Source: Unio delphinus
Taxonomy: Eukaryota; Mollusca; Bivalvia; Unionida; Unionidae
Length of the DNA stretch: 64,000 nucleotides
Reading direction: 5' to 3'
Assembly (NCBI GenBank): GCA_029339505.1
Contig: JAQISU010000115.1
Location: forward strand, 5,971,001 to 6,035,000
Made by a program: the position numbers and the translations under genes
Notes under the pieces: generated by a model
What the model was told of the DNA's origin: nothing
Seen by the model: the letters and a program-made list of their open reading frames with translations, nothing else
Database searches by the model: none
Shown here: in pieces, positions 21,741 through 33,671 of the stretch
Layout: every line of letters begins with the position of its first letter
Numbering within the stretch: position 1 is the first letter of the stretch

Positions 21741-21980
21741 TCACGAGATGCTCCATTTATATATAATATTATTTGTCTAAATTGTTATTTTGAAATATTG
21801 CTATATAATCTTCAGGGGTTCTTATAACATTTTCACTGTCATTATTTTTTCAATCATAACATCGCTTCAGATTTCTGTATCTTTTACCGCCACACTGTAA
21901 ATACAACTGTTTTTCTCTAACTCTAATACTACATAGTTTACACGGATTGGTCCAAAACGTCCATTACGAAATCTTTGTAA

Positions 21981-22620
21981 ATGCTGTCCGCAGAATTCAT
22001 TTACACAGGATTTATTACAAGGGATTTAAGACCCTATTATCAACCACCTGCTCTGATTCTTTATTTGAGCCATTGTATATATAATATTGTTTTTTTAAAT
22101 ACTTCTTTAAAATATGATATTGAGAAGTTTAGTACATTATCCACAATCAAGTCTTGGAAATCTCCATTTCCTGAATCAAGATTTAATCTTGACAGAATAA
22201 CTCCTGACTTGCGGAGACGAACTCTGAAGAATAATAATCTGATTAATACTATTCGGAGTGCTACGTATGGTCCACAGCCAAAATTATACACGATGATTTT
22301 GTCATTGACGTTACAATGAACGATGAGCGAGCAAAAAATATATAGTTAATTATCTCAACGATCAAAGATATCGTTTCAGACTAAAATTAGTGTGATATCA
22401 GAAACAGATTCTATTGTGTGGATTATCAACGACAAACGTGACCGTGTCATTGCTGATGAAATAATTGCTATATTTAGTACAAATTCCAAACCAGGAATAT
22501 TGACTGATATTGACAAACCATGTAACCGCGTTTTTTTATGAGATATCCACTGAATGATAAACCTGATATTAATGAGCTTGCACCAATAGTGATAATAATT
22601 ATGAGGACTTTGTATAGCGC
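21981..22620 (+). pseudogene. unassigned broken gene in Polinton region
   Basis: Open segments in successive frames (about 22080-22318, then 22395-22535 with SETDSIVWIINDKRDRVIAD) read like one protein of about 200 residues split by frameshifts. Composition is ordinary globular protein. I do not recognise it. A virion or replication protein of the Polinton is a guess from its neighbours. Confidence 0.3.
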
Positions 22621-22734
22621 ATAATCTTTAGAAGTTCTAAGAGCTTTACAAGATCTATAATGATATGAATACAAAAACAAACCCAAAAGCAAAACACCAT
22701 GAAATTAGAACAACAAAAAAAAAACAAATGCTGA

Positions 22735-23355
22735 AAATATTTAAGGTAGGAAAAATTATTAGGTCTTCAAATTTGGTCTTGTAGTCGAGAAAGGTGTATT
22801 TTATGGGCATTCTTAAAAGGGTCACTGTGTCCTTGTATCTAATTTCAATGGGCCATTCATTCCACGTTGCTGGCCCTGATATGCAAAAGAATGTTGTCCA
22901 TATGACTTAGTTTTCATTGTGGGAATAATGAGTATACGATTGTCGGAAAAGGAGCATAAGTATCTTGCTGGTGTATACACATAGGTGAGGTCAGAGGTAT
23001 GTTGGACTGGAGTCCATCATTGAAACGTAGCAAAGAGAATACATTTTGTGTTTAATTCTGGATCGAATGAATAGCCAGTGTAGGGTACAGAGCAGCAGTG
23101 AGGTGTGCTGGGATCGTGGTACTCTAAAGATGATACGAGCAGCTATGTTTTTAACTTTTGAAGTTTCTGGAGTAGATATTGTGAAGAACCAGACATAATT
23201 GAGTTACAATAGTCCAGTCTTGAAAATACTAACGAACACAAGTGTTTAGCGGAATCAACCGGAAGATATTTGTGAATGGAGCTGATGCGTCTCCGCTCAA
23301 GATATGCAGCCTTGCATATGTTCATTGCATGAGAGTACTGTCTAGAGTAATATGT
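22735..23355 (-). mobile_element. L2-like LINE 3' fragment (copy 3)
   Basis: The minus strand matches the 3' end of the L2-like LINE at 45517-47785. It shows HAMNICKAAYLERRRISSIHK, an FSRLDYCNSI motif and SSQYLLQKLQ in frame at about 23345-23145, then the degraded C-terminus and 3' part down to about 22735. It is inserted between two Polinton-derived relics and is truncated at both ends. Confidence 0.8.
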
Positions 23356-24365
23356 ACTTATCACTGCCTTTTTCGATGGACTCCTGTTCGGATGGGTGAG
23401 ACATATATGCCTGGAATAATAATTTGGGATCAAATACGCTAGTTATATTAAAAATGTTTCTTGATTGGTTATTGCTTAATAATACCGCAGTGATAATGTG
23501 TGGCGATTACGATCAACCACCACCATTTGTTGGAGTGTCTCCGCTTGAATGACTAAAATAAATTTGTGGATTAATACGAGGACATAACTGACGGTCATAG
23601 AGCGCTTGATTCAAAATCAAAAGAGTCTAAGAAATTAATCAGGCTACAACCGAATAGATTCAGTGCGAAATAATGCGCGAAATGTTACAGAAACTTGCAT
23701 ATATTCTTTTCGGAATAAATGGAAACCAAACGATTTGATAGTGGCAAGTAGAAAGATAGTTCGTGATACACTTCAGCAGCAATTTTTTTCCAGTTATATA
23801 AGGAAAAGTTTTCAGGACTTCTTGTACCTTTGTATTATTGACCAGCAAATAAACGGTGACAGAATACTGAAGTTGATATACCAGGGCAGACAGTGAAACA
23901 GAATCTCGTATCAAACGATGTAGTCGCAGTTGACATCAGTGCTGTTGAGCATGATCTACGCGCTGCAAATCTCCGTGGATACTAGGAAACACAATGACGA
24001 TGCATTCATCTCAAGAGTTAACTATTTCTGATACAGTTGTTTGGATCACTGATGATCGTATCAAGTAGTAAAACTTATTCTATCTCTAACTCAGCTGAGG
24101 AGCGTTATTTTAAATTTTACCGACAACAACAACGAAGATGCTAGTGATGATAATGTAAGAAGAAAAAAGCTGGTTATAAATAAAGTATCCAGACAATTAT
24201 ATCAGCTTTGATACTGATGCTGAATTTATCATGGCGCTAAAACAACAACATACTAATCATTGGGGGAATTGTAATACAGTAATGCTGTGGCAAATATTCG
24301 AGTAATAATCCAAGACAATTTACCGTTGATAGAAACGATAGTCTTGGTCATACACGTGAAAATAC
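23356..24365. other. Polinton-region stretch with unassigned open segments
   Basis: A 77-codon plus-strand frame at 23663-23896 and scattered shorter open pieces to about 24350 suggest decayed coding sequence. No motif is recognised. Confidence 0.3.
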
Positions 24366-24369
24366 AATC

Positions 24370-25215
24370 TTGACCTGTCTTGAATATAATAGACATTGAG
24401 GCGCGAGTGAAGATGGTGATAATTGTGTATCCTCGGGTATTATTAATTGTTCACGTGTAAATCCATGTTGAGGAGCAGTTGAATCTAATCTGTATAATAC
24501 AGACATATCCGTAGATCGTACTACACTAGAAATATTGCGTGTAGTAATACTCCAGATAGGATCAGTCGCTCTTATTTTTGCCTCCTTCAAGTTCAACTGG
24601 CTCATACAAGTATCTTACGGTAACATTACCTAATACTGGCTGTTTAGAAATATTATGTCGTTGTGCAGGTATATATTTTTGTGTGATCGCGATAATAGGT
24701 TTCAACGCAGTAGTTCGAATAACCTCATTATTTAATAAATCTGTAACACTTGGAAGTCTTGAAACCCATTTCCAAGACCTTACATCTGTCTGAACTATTT
24801 CCTTTGCATACTGATATCCAAATAGCCGCTCAGAAAGAGTTAGATTAAATCGTTCAATGATTGCCTGATCACTATGAATTTCGGTATGTCCTCGTCGTAT
24901 TTTGACATTATGTTGCTTCATCAGCGATAATACTACACCCTAAAATTCTTTGCCAGGATCAACTTGTAGTAGCTGTGGCCGTCGTAGACCGCCACGTTGA
25001 AAAATTCATTCAAACGCAGAAGCAACATCTGCTACTGTCTTTGTCAATAACGGCTCTGCTTCTTTATATCTACTTGCAACATTAAGAACACTTAAGGCGT
25101 ATTTGTATGTATAATGCCATCTACCAATTTTGATACTATCATGTAGTAAAAATAAAATATCAGACTCATGAACTTCATTAGGAACACTGACATCAAAATG
25201 CGCATACTCGATTCT
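24370..25215 (-). pseudogene. Polinton/Maverick integrase relic
   Basis: Read leftwards, this is a retroviral-type (rve) integrase of the Polinton family, the enzyme that joins the element's DNA to the host genome. Seen in order: a VASRYKEAEPLLTKTVADVA block (about 25090-25035), QVDPGKEF (about 24966-24943), an IHSDQAIIERFN block (about 24875-24840) with the catalytic Glu, ERLFGYQYAKE, then the C-terminal section VRYLYEPVELEGG and, in another frame, ATDPIWSITTRNISS and HGFTREQLIIPEDTQL (about 24565-24430). Breaks: TGA and TAG stops near 25008 and 24942, a frameshift near 24570, and the usual first catalytic Asp before VASRY is Asn. The N-terminus is missing. Order and motifs are distinctive, so the family call is firm although the gene is dead. 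Confidence 0.82.
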
Positions 25216-25982
25216 TTAAGGCGGTGTTAATTACATTTGAAATGACCTTTGTAACAATACTTTAAATGCGGAATATTTCTTGTTAGTTATAGCGCCCCAT
25301 TTGACGGAATTATTATATTTTTGTGATTTCTTTCTGATTATTTTGGAATTTGCTGTAATGGAAATATTCCTTAGCTCGAACTAATTAGCCATTTACTAGG
25401 AACATACGTCACGGAGTGAGGTGTTATTGATTTTCCATGATGCCACGGTTCAAAACCTAATGAGTGTCCCTGTGTTTTCATAGCCCCTATTAAAATCTAG
25501 TGGTGTGCATTGGTGGTGTGACTGCAGTAGCAGTATTTATGGTAGGAAGCTGGTACATTACACAAAGGAATAAATAAGAAGGGACTCGGCAGTTACAGCT
25601 TATGTTGCCATGGTGGCAAATGTGATGCAGTTGTACTCGCGAAATGTGTCTGGAAACCATGGATTGACTGACCTAAGGTGGCGTAGTTAAAATAGTTCAA
25701 TGTGTTAAGTAATAGTTGTATAGTTTCTACGGCGTGAACAGCTGGCGGAAACCTAACGAATATACACCATGCAGATGTGTTGATGATATATATTTGGCAG
25801 GTTGTGAGATCTGTGGTCTTGCATTGATTAGAGTAAACGTTATGTGTAGAATAGACACGTCGGGCTTTCTAAATTACATCTGAAGTTGTATACAAGTCCT
25901 TGTATATTTGAGGTAAACTTGTGACTTCTAGCGGGAATCGCGCCAGGGTTTGACACCGCTAGATCAAGTAAATACACTGGGT

Positions 25983-25985
<3 letters not shown>
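25216..25985. other. non-coding stretch, no recognised feature
   Basis: If the Polinton ended beyond its integrase, its terminal inverted repeat should lie here, but I could not identify one. Confidence 0.4.

Positions 25986-26074
<89 letters not shown>
25986..26074. repeat. (TA)n microsatellite
   Basis: About 89 bp of TA. Confidence 0.94.
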
Positions 26075-26076
<2 letters not shown>

Positions 26077-26158
26077 CAATCAAGTTCAAGGAAAAGATAT
26101 TTATATAATTTATCTGATATGGTTAAATATATTCAACAAAAGGTAAGTCAATCAAACT

Positions 26159-26162
<4 letters not shown>

Positions 26163-26229
<67 letters not shown>
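26163..26229. repeat. (GA)n microsatellite
   Basis: About 66 bp of GA. Confidence 0.94.
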
Positions 26230-26230
<1 letters not shown>

Positions 26231-26690
26231 AATAACTTAATAAATTAATGATTAATTAATGATCGTGGCAGAACTTGGACAAGAGTACATACACCAAAAC
26301 AAATCCAGTGGCTACAAATAAAAATATGGTGTCTTTCTTAAAAAAAGAAAAGTAGTAGTAATTAATTCAGTAGAAAAATCAAATTGTGAATACTCAATAA
26401 TCATGTAAAGCGTTTCGTGTTTTTCGTATAATGATTATTAACCTCCGCTGTCAAGTTGGATGATAAGAAATTATTTGTAGTCGCTGCGACATGGAGTCAA
26501 TTTAGATTTTGTATCAATTTCCTACGCTGTTCAACACAGTATTTGCTGATAATATATAATAATCTGCATTTTCTACGTCATCCCCAAAGCCATACAATAG
26601 ATTATCTCAAAAATGATTGAAATAGAAAACACAATGTAAATCGCTACTGTTATTTATAATTCTCACGTGCAGAATGGATAATTTCCTGTC
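26230..26690. other. non-coding stretch, no recognised feature
   Basis: Nothing recognised. Confidence 0.45.
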
Positions 26691-26699
26691 ACCAGAGAA

Positions 26700-27235
26700 C
26701 AAATGGATAAGCACTTGTGCTGTCTTAGTCTTTTTAACTTCCGAAGATAGATTAGTTACTTTCACTTTTCAATGAATCTGGGAAGTGAGTTCCAAACATT
26801 AATAGAAGAGTGTGGGAATGAGTTTTTGCTTATTTTAAGTCCGTATTAGTGTGTTTTAAGTCCGTATTAGTGTGTTTTAAGTCCGTATTAGTGTGTTTTA
26901 TGTCCGTATTAGTGTGTTTTATGTCCTGTTTAAGTCGTTATTAGTGTGTTTTATGTCCGTATTAGTGTGTTATATGTCCTGTTTCTAAGATTATATCTGT
27001 TAATCTCACCAACTGGTGATGGTAGAAGGTCAGCAAGATCAGAAGGAGAGACTCCATGTATAATGTTATGCAAGTCAGGTAGTTTATGAAGTTTTAATTT
27101 GGTGCAGTTTGATTAGGATACAGGGAGGTTTAACTTTTTCATGCGATCTCTGCTTGGAGCCTATGTTAATTGTTTGTATCCACGCCAATTACTTCGTGGG
27201 TGTGTAAGATATTGACTACATAATAAACATCTTGT
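26700..27235 (-). mobile_element. non-LTR retrotransposon ORF2 C-terminal fragment
   Basis: The minus strand encodes HNIIHGVSPSDLADLLPSPV leading to a RYNLRNR motif (about 27090-26985), the usual C-terminal region of Jockey/CR1/L2-type reverse-transcriptase ORFs. After an expanded 21-bp repeat comes NSFPHSSINVWNSLPRFIEK (about 26830-26765), the familiar 'N-S-F...W-N-S-L-P' ending. Stops and shifts show it is dead. It is a different family from the L2-like copies in this window. Confidence 0.7.
26838..26990. repeat. 21-bp minisatellite inside a LINE relic, about 6-7 units
   Basis: Units ttttaagtccgtattagtgt + g lie precisely between RYNLRNR and the terminal NSF...WNSLP coding phrases of the LINE relic, so the repeat grew from coding sequence. 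Confidence 0.85.
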
Positions 27236-27620
27236 TCTGTTATTAATGTATTCGTTATTTTGCTGCTAATTTTTTTAAACGGAAGAATAATACTGATTTA
27301 AGGAACTTTTGCTTTAAAGAGCATAGAAAAATATAATTTGGAAATCATGTCGCATCATCACGATAGCGAAAGATTACATGTAACTTTATACAACTTACCG
27401 TTTAACGTAGTGTTCATTGTTGAGGTAACGATCTTGTGTAAACGCATTATAGTTTATCACTAATAGCTAGAAGACTCGAACGTTTTTTTTTTTTCGGAGT
27501 CGGATAATCATTCGACTCACCTTTAATCTATCGCAGATAACGTTTGTCCACTTTCAGGGTATTAAAGGGAGAATAGTAGAAAAATGAATAAAGTACAATA
27601 TAGATATTTTAAATCATTTT
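27236..27620. other. non-coding stretch, no recognised feature
   Basis: Nothing recognised except a poly-T run near 27486-27494. Confidence 0.45.
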
Positions 27621-27858
27621 AACCCTGATGTGCTTGGTTTGTAATTATTATTAACCCTAACATCGATCCAGAAAAATGCAACTCTATTAACCCTAACACT
27701 GATCCAGAAAAATCCAACACTTTTAACCCTAACACCGATCCAGAAAAATGCAACTCTATTAACCTTAACACCGATCCAGAAAAATGCAATTCTATTAACC
27801 CAAACACCGATCCAGAAAAATCCAACACTATTAACCCTAACACCAATCCAGACGAAAG
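27620..27858. repeat. 36-bp minisatellite, about 6-7 units
   Basis: Units ttaaccctaacaccgatcca + gaaaaatgcaactcta run head to tail with a few substitutions, directly next to the inverted copy of the 452-bp repeat. Confidence 0.92.
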
Positions 27859-27872
27859 AGCATTTTGAACAT

Positions 27873-28326
27873 ACATCGCAATTAATTTTACGATATGTTC
27901 TCTACATAAATTTCTCAGTACTCACCTTTCCAATGTGTGGCAGTCAATACAAATCATACGTTAATCTAATCTAAAGTACCTTCAAAGATGACTTCACGGT
28001 GAAGTTCTTGTCAAAGATTCACCCGCATTTTTTGGAGAAGCTGCACTGTAAACAGAGCAGCAAGTAAACAGAACACAGATTTCACTTGCGAATCATCACC
28101 AAGGCCTTATTAGTCAATGTGCACTGACGCCGAAATACACACAGACAACCACTCTCTGAGCATATATTCTCAATAATAAACAATTACCTTTAAATCCCTA
28201 CCAAAAATGTGTAAATATAAATCTTCTATCACCACCAAAATAAGGGAGGACAAATGTTCTAAAAAATAGACTAGAATTACATACGTGTGTACTGAACTGA
28301 AAATATTAATTGTGATGCGATTCCAT
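27873..28326. mobile_element. third copy of the 452-bp repeat, inverted and diverged
   Basis: In opposite orientation to 16339-16790 and about the same length. Its ends keep the inverted motifs (cgcaattaatttt at the left, tattaattgtgatgcg at the right). Many substitutions separate it from the other two copies, so it is older. It stands alone, showing that the 452-bp unit exists without the 2.8-kb interior, as a solo LTR or MITE would. Confidence 0.82.
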
Positions 28327-28329
28327 TTA

Positions 28330-29410
28330 CAGTACTAGCGTTAACAATGTCAGTTCCGTCACAAATTCCAGGCTGTCTCCAATTGGCTATCCATTTCCTC
28401 GGCACGATATGGCCAATACTAATATTCAAAAAGTACCATTAAAACTAACATACCAAACCAATCTACTGCAAAATTGGAATAGCTCATTTCGCATCATGAC
28501 ATTTTTCACGTCTGGTCGAAGCCATGCAATTATAGTCTGAAGGTACCTTCCCGTTTGTTTGTATTTTAAAAAGGAAAAACTCAAATGAAATAAAAGATGC
28601 ACAGAACTGAGTCAGCTCAATTTTTTATTTATAATTTTAAACCTGATTAAGCAAAGTTTAGACCCTAAACCATTGTCGTCTGAGCGTTACATTTTTTTAA
28701 CGGAAGTTTTATTGTCTGAAAAACCATCCTGTTTGCCAGTCATTTCCCGTTCCTGGACACATGTATATATAAATTACATCACTTGTTAAATTTACGTGAA
28801 AGGCCAATTTGTACATGAAGTTGTCATTCTTTTCCTTGATTCGACATTGTAAATATCGGAAGCAGTCGACATTATTTTCTTCTATGTACATGCATATGTA
28901 GTTGTGCAAACACCCATTGGCATAAAATGTATTTAAAGATTTCATATGAAAACGCATATGCAACTAATGACCCACCCTCAAGAATCTGCATCATGTGATT
29001 GGACCATGTAATGCAAGCGTAACTGGGAAATTCCTTTTCGTGTGTAAGGGCACATTGTGACGCAGTATGTTCATTCTGATGCAGTATATCTTTAAAAAAG
29101 GCAAGAAATATTTTTTTCAGATTCCGCAAGAAAACTGATTTTTGCCGCAAATGCAACATAACTCGTACAATAAATTCAATAACAGGAACACGTCGAAGAG
29201 AAATCATGCTATACCATGGGAAATAAATCTTGAATGAAAATGATGACGCCTTCGTAAGAGTTATCTCCGCCAAATAGTCGCTTTGTACAACTGTATGTAC
29301 ACAAGATACATTCAGCTTTATATGCTGATGATAAAAACACGAACATTATGTTACGAGAAGGAATAAAGGAGAAATCCTGCTAGTAATTAAATATTCATAT
29401 ATTCACATAT
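28330..29410. other. stretch without recognised gene; one 133-codon minus-strand frame
   Basis: The open frame at 28872-29273 (minus) is the longest non-repeat, non-transposon frame of the middle region, but composition and lack of motifs give no support for a gene. It may be chance. Confidence 0.3.
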
Positions 29411-29414
29411 CAAA

Positions 29415-30384
29415 TATGCTTTGAACTTTTTATGTTTCTAGAGTAAATATTGAGACGAATTAGACAGAATTGTGTTATAATAGTCCATTCTTGAAAGTTC
29501 TGATGAACAAACAAGTGTTTCAGTTGCATCAACTGAAATATATTTGCGAAATGAGCTGATGCGTTTCAGCTCAAGACATGCAGACGAGTTGGTGCAATGT
29601 GAGAGTACTATCTTGAGTAACACCTAGGTTTCGTACTGACTGTGTGAAGGTAATTTTGGTGTTGCTGATATTTATTGTTTGAGGTAAAGGATGTGAATGA
29701 GAAAATCTTTGTGTTGTAATCAGAATGGCCTCAGTTTTACCATCATTCATCTGCATCTTGTTACATGTCATCCATGATTTCGCATGAGAAATGCACGTCT
29801 CTACTACTTGGATGGTGGCAACAACTTCAGTTGGGTGGATAGACTTGTATATTTGGGTGTCATCAGTGTACAATTGGTGAGACGCTGGGTGGTGATCTAT
29901 GACAGCAGCTGAGTGTATGTAATGAAGGAACAGGTCCAATAACAGACCCCTGTGGAACACACCAACATAGATCAACTGGATTGGAGTGTATTCCATTCGC
30001 AGATACAATTTGTGTCCTGTTGACTAAGTAGGACTTGAACCACTGTAAGGATGTATTGTGAATGCCAAATACATGCTGGAGACGGTGGAGTAATATATCA
30101 TGGTCTATTGTATCAAATGCTGCAGACAAATCAAGGAGGGTGAGGACTGTAATCTTTACGCTGTCCAAATCAGAGAGAATGTCATTGATTACTTTCAGAA
30201 GAGGAGAGTAGTTTCAGTACTGTGGCATGGGCGATATGCAGAGTGTAGTGAAACTGTACGAGAAATCTTTAAATTGAGATGGTCCAGTGTTGGTTTCTTC
30301 AGGAGAGGTTTTACAATGGCAGTTTTGAAATATTATGATAATTCACCGGAGGAGAGAGAGGTATTAATAACATCAGTTAGTGAA
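29415..30384 (-). mobile_element. L2-like LINE fragment (copy 2), RT domain
   Basis: The minus strand encodes reverse-transcriptase motifs of the same L2-like family as 45517-47785: LTLLDLSAAFDTIDHDILLH, FKSYLVNRTQ, a VPQGSVIGP motif, then HQLYTDDTQIYKS (the catalytic box with the expected Ala replaced by Thr) and MTCNKMQMNDGKTEAILITT. It has frame changes near 29990 and 29600 and is truncated at both ends. Retained motifs are D, QGS and DDT, so it died fairly recently. Confidence 0.88.
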
Positions 30385-30639
30385 CAAGACCATCATAAAT
30401 ATCAAAAATATTTTAACATGTTTAGCATCCATATTGACTTGGGCTTTTGAATACCCGGCAAGATACCTTTATTGCATGATAATGACCACATAAGAAAAGC
30501 TTAACATCAATCTGAGATAATATGCATGAGTGAGATCATGGGTACTTCTGATACTGACTGACGTAAGAGTAAACAATTACGATAAAATTTTATCTCAGAA
30601 CAGTCGAATGTAGTATATATAATTGCAGTAATAATTAAA

Positions 30640-32780
30640 AGGTACTAATTAAAAGAACCATATCACCAGCTTGAAAACTTCTTTCCTTTCTTTTCTCATC
30701 ATACTTTAATAACTGAATAGACTGCAAAATAGTTCTTGAAACCTCACAAGCTTTTAACAATTTATACATTAAATTGGAAACATAATCGAGAAGAATAATT
30801 TTAGTATCTTCATTAGAAAGAAGTTTAATTTTTAATAACGTCAGTGGTCCACGCACAGTATAATCAAAAACTAGTTCAAAGGGATTGAATCCTAAAGATT
30901 ATTAACTGATTCCCCAACAGCAAACAATAGTAAATGAATGCCTTCATCCGAAATCTGTACCTGTATCGAAACAATATGACTGAAAAATATTTTTCAAAGT
31001 TTGATGAAATCTTTCTAAAGCCCCTTGGCTTTCAGTGTGAGAGGCAGACAAGTTGCATTGTTGGATGCCTAATTCGTACATAGCTGGCTGGAATATTCCA
31101 GACACAAAATTTGACTCGTGATCAGACTGGACTGATTTGGAAGGCCAAACTTAGTGAAGAACTTTATCAAGTATTTACTAGTATTGTAGATTTAACATTC
31201 CTTTTCGGAGAATCTTGTTGACGTGCACATTATAGTCAACAAGTATTGGTTATCTGAATTGGTCTTAGGTAAGGAACGACACCATCTTCCATTATTCTAC
31301 TAAATGGTTCGTCAGATGCAGAAATAGGTTGCAGATGAGCCTTAGGTATTTTCTGATTGGGTTTTCCTACCATTTGACAAGTATGACAAAATCTGTAGTA
31401 TTTGAAAACATCACTTTTAAGTTTCGGCCAATGGAAGTGATTCAAGATCTTGTGATAAGTCTTATTAATTCCTAAAAGACCAGCAAAAGGCGTTTCATGG
31501 GCCAGAATAAGAATTTCGTATTACTACGATTTTGGAACTAAATTGTTATAGTTCACTGACCATACGTCACCTGCAGGTACCTCGGTAGGTCTCCATTTTC
31601 TCTCAAGAATCTCATTTGTAATGAAATAATAAACAGGTGCTTCAGAGGCTTCAGTTTCACTAATGGCTCATTGAAACAAACAGGAGATCTCAGGACCATT
31701 TTCCAGTTCGACGACAAGTGATTGTTGTTAAGCACCCTGATTAGGATAACGAGAATGAGTTGTTAAAAGAGAATCACTGTGATCTATACACTTCGATTGA
31801 ACCGAACAAGGAGCTAACGTGACCTCATCTAAAGACTGACCAATGCTTATGTCAGTTAACTTCCTAATCAACATCATTCTCAAGAGCTTTCTTTGCCATA
31901 GAGCAGTAACTGCACAAGCTGGATATATATTAAGGGAATTCTTTTCAATAGGATCAACTTTCTTTCTGATCCAAACAAATCTTGTCAGTTACAAGTAGAT
32001 TAACCACATCCTTATCTCCAGCTAGGTCGTTGCCTAGTATGGGCAAGGAAGATAATGTTCTGACTGTCACGGGTCCTGGGACTAAATCAGATGACAAAAT
32101 TTACAAAATGATGAAGAACATTAACAACGCCGCACTCTACTCCCTACTCTCTCATTAGAAGAAAAATTTTCAGATCAAGGAAACGTACCTGACAATAGAA
32201 GACTCTGATATGGTCCTGTGTCCCTTAAAAGTTTATTAGGGGCGGGATTGGCTGAATCATTCATGAATGCTACATAACCCAATCGATATGAATGTTTCAT
32301 AATTCTCATTAAAAAAATCAGACTGGGGTTTATTAGACCCAACACATGTATTGCTTTTAATACACGGCTGTGGCCTTGACCTCAGACATAAGAGCGATTG
32401 GAATAGGTTTCTTTTGATTAAGAGGCTTACTTTTCAATTTGTAGTAAGGATAAATAACGTGTTTTTTTTTCTTTCAATTAATACATATAGGAAGAGATAA
32501 GGATTTCTGATTAATTGTATCAGAAACTTGATTTCTAAAAGTTATCCCAGATTTAAATTTAGAAGGGCATGAATTAGGCTGAAACACATTTTACCAGAAG
32601 GCTGCTGAGTAGAAGACTTACTGACAAAATAACTGTATGTGCCAAGGAATACTTGTCAGCAATAATCTACACAATAGTCAGCCAAACCCATATATACTCT
32701 ATTTTATGTTGCCCCATTTTCAGGCTGGTTCCCATTTTTCCATATTATTATTACCGTGTGTCCTCCTATATCCACCCTTG
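30640..32780 (-). pseudogene. Gypsy retrotransposon gag-pol relic: zinc knuckle, protease, integrase
   Basis: Read leftwards, broken frames give a degraded zinc-knuckle/linker area (about 32560-32380), a protease region with a LLRDTG motif near 32250-32220 and LPILGNDLAG (about 32045-32015), a linker ending in RKWRPTEVPAGDVW (about 31605-31555), an integrase zinc-binding domain NHFHWPKLKSDVFKYYRFCH followed by TCQ (about 31445-31375), further degraded integrase-core pieces, and a late HTVRGPL/LLDYVSNLMYKL-like section (about 30860-30750). The integrase follows the protease after only a few hundred bases with no reverse transcriptase or RNase H between. That is either a deletion or the protease-integrase-RT order of Gmr1-type Gypsy elements. 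Many stops; no LTR recognised. Confidence 0.8.
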
Positions 32781-32789
32781 ATTTTCTCG

Positions 32790-33629
32790 ACAGCCCTAGG
32801 AATAGTATAGTTCAAAACATAAGTAAGCAATGTACATAGTTCTGCTTGTTAAAGATTACATTAGTAATTATTGAATTATATTGCAAGTTCATGTTCACCT
32901 AAAGAGCAATGGTGCATTTCAGGCAATATTTAAATATTTGATCTTTAATTAAGAAAATCAGGAAAAAATAAAGTGTATAATAATAATAATAATCTTTTTT
33001 AATATCACCATATATCGCCCTTCAATTTAATACTGAAACACATTACCAGCCTTGTCATTGAATATAAATAAAGGTCAAAAGGTCAAGGTGACCATCTACA
33101 TGTACATGTATTATTACATAAAAAGAGGTTTAATTGACAAATATTACCTACCATTCCTCCCAGAAGAAGACATATAATTTAAAAGTAAAGTAAGGTAGAC
33201 ATAAGTCCATTAAAATGCAAAATATGAAATTTCAAAACATTCACTGAAAGAAATTATTGGGATGCCAAGTCATGAGAGTTCATCACCATTACACATGGTG
33301 GAAGAGACCTCAGTGATCATATCTGAAGTATTATGTTTCAAAACACAGCTAGAAAATATCATATTGCTTACTGTAATTACTCTTTAATTGGTAAATTGTA
33401 TAAATTGTATAAATTATTTATATGTATTGCTTAGATATAAACCAAAGTGCAAAAAACTCCACCTAACATAGTCAACTATACACAGTCTTCCCCCTCCCCG
33501 TTCCTGGCAACAGTTGATATATCTAAATATGTGTTAATATCCTACTGAAAGCCACTCTGTGGTTTATAAAAGGTTTGGTTGTTATTCACAAGTATAACCA
33601 TATGATTGCATTTATAGTAACTTTAATTG

Positions 33630-33630
<1 letters not shown>
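32790..33630. other. non-coding stretch; nuclear-receptor-like half-sites
   Basis: Only noteworthy item: aaggtcaaaaggtcaaggtgacc at about 33071-33093 contains two direct AGGTCA half-sites and an inverted one. No gene is seen. Confidence 0.4.

Positions 33631-33633
<3 letters not shown>

Positions 33634-33668
<35 letters not shown>
33634..33668. repeat. (GA)n microsatellite
   Basis: 35-bp GA tract. Confidence 0.92.

Positions 33669-33671
<3 letters not shown>

Noticed and set aside
27620..27858. Interstitial telomere-like sequence (TTAACCCTAACA)
   Set aside because: The repeated unit is 36 bp with only one telomere-like word per unit, so it is a minisatellite, not a TTAGGG-type array.
28872..29273. 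133-codon open frame on the minus strand as a gene
   Set aside because: No family motif, no start or splice context and no homologous copy in the window; probably chance.
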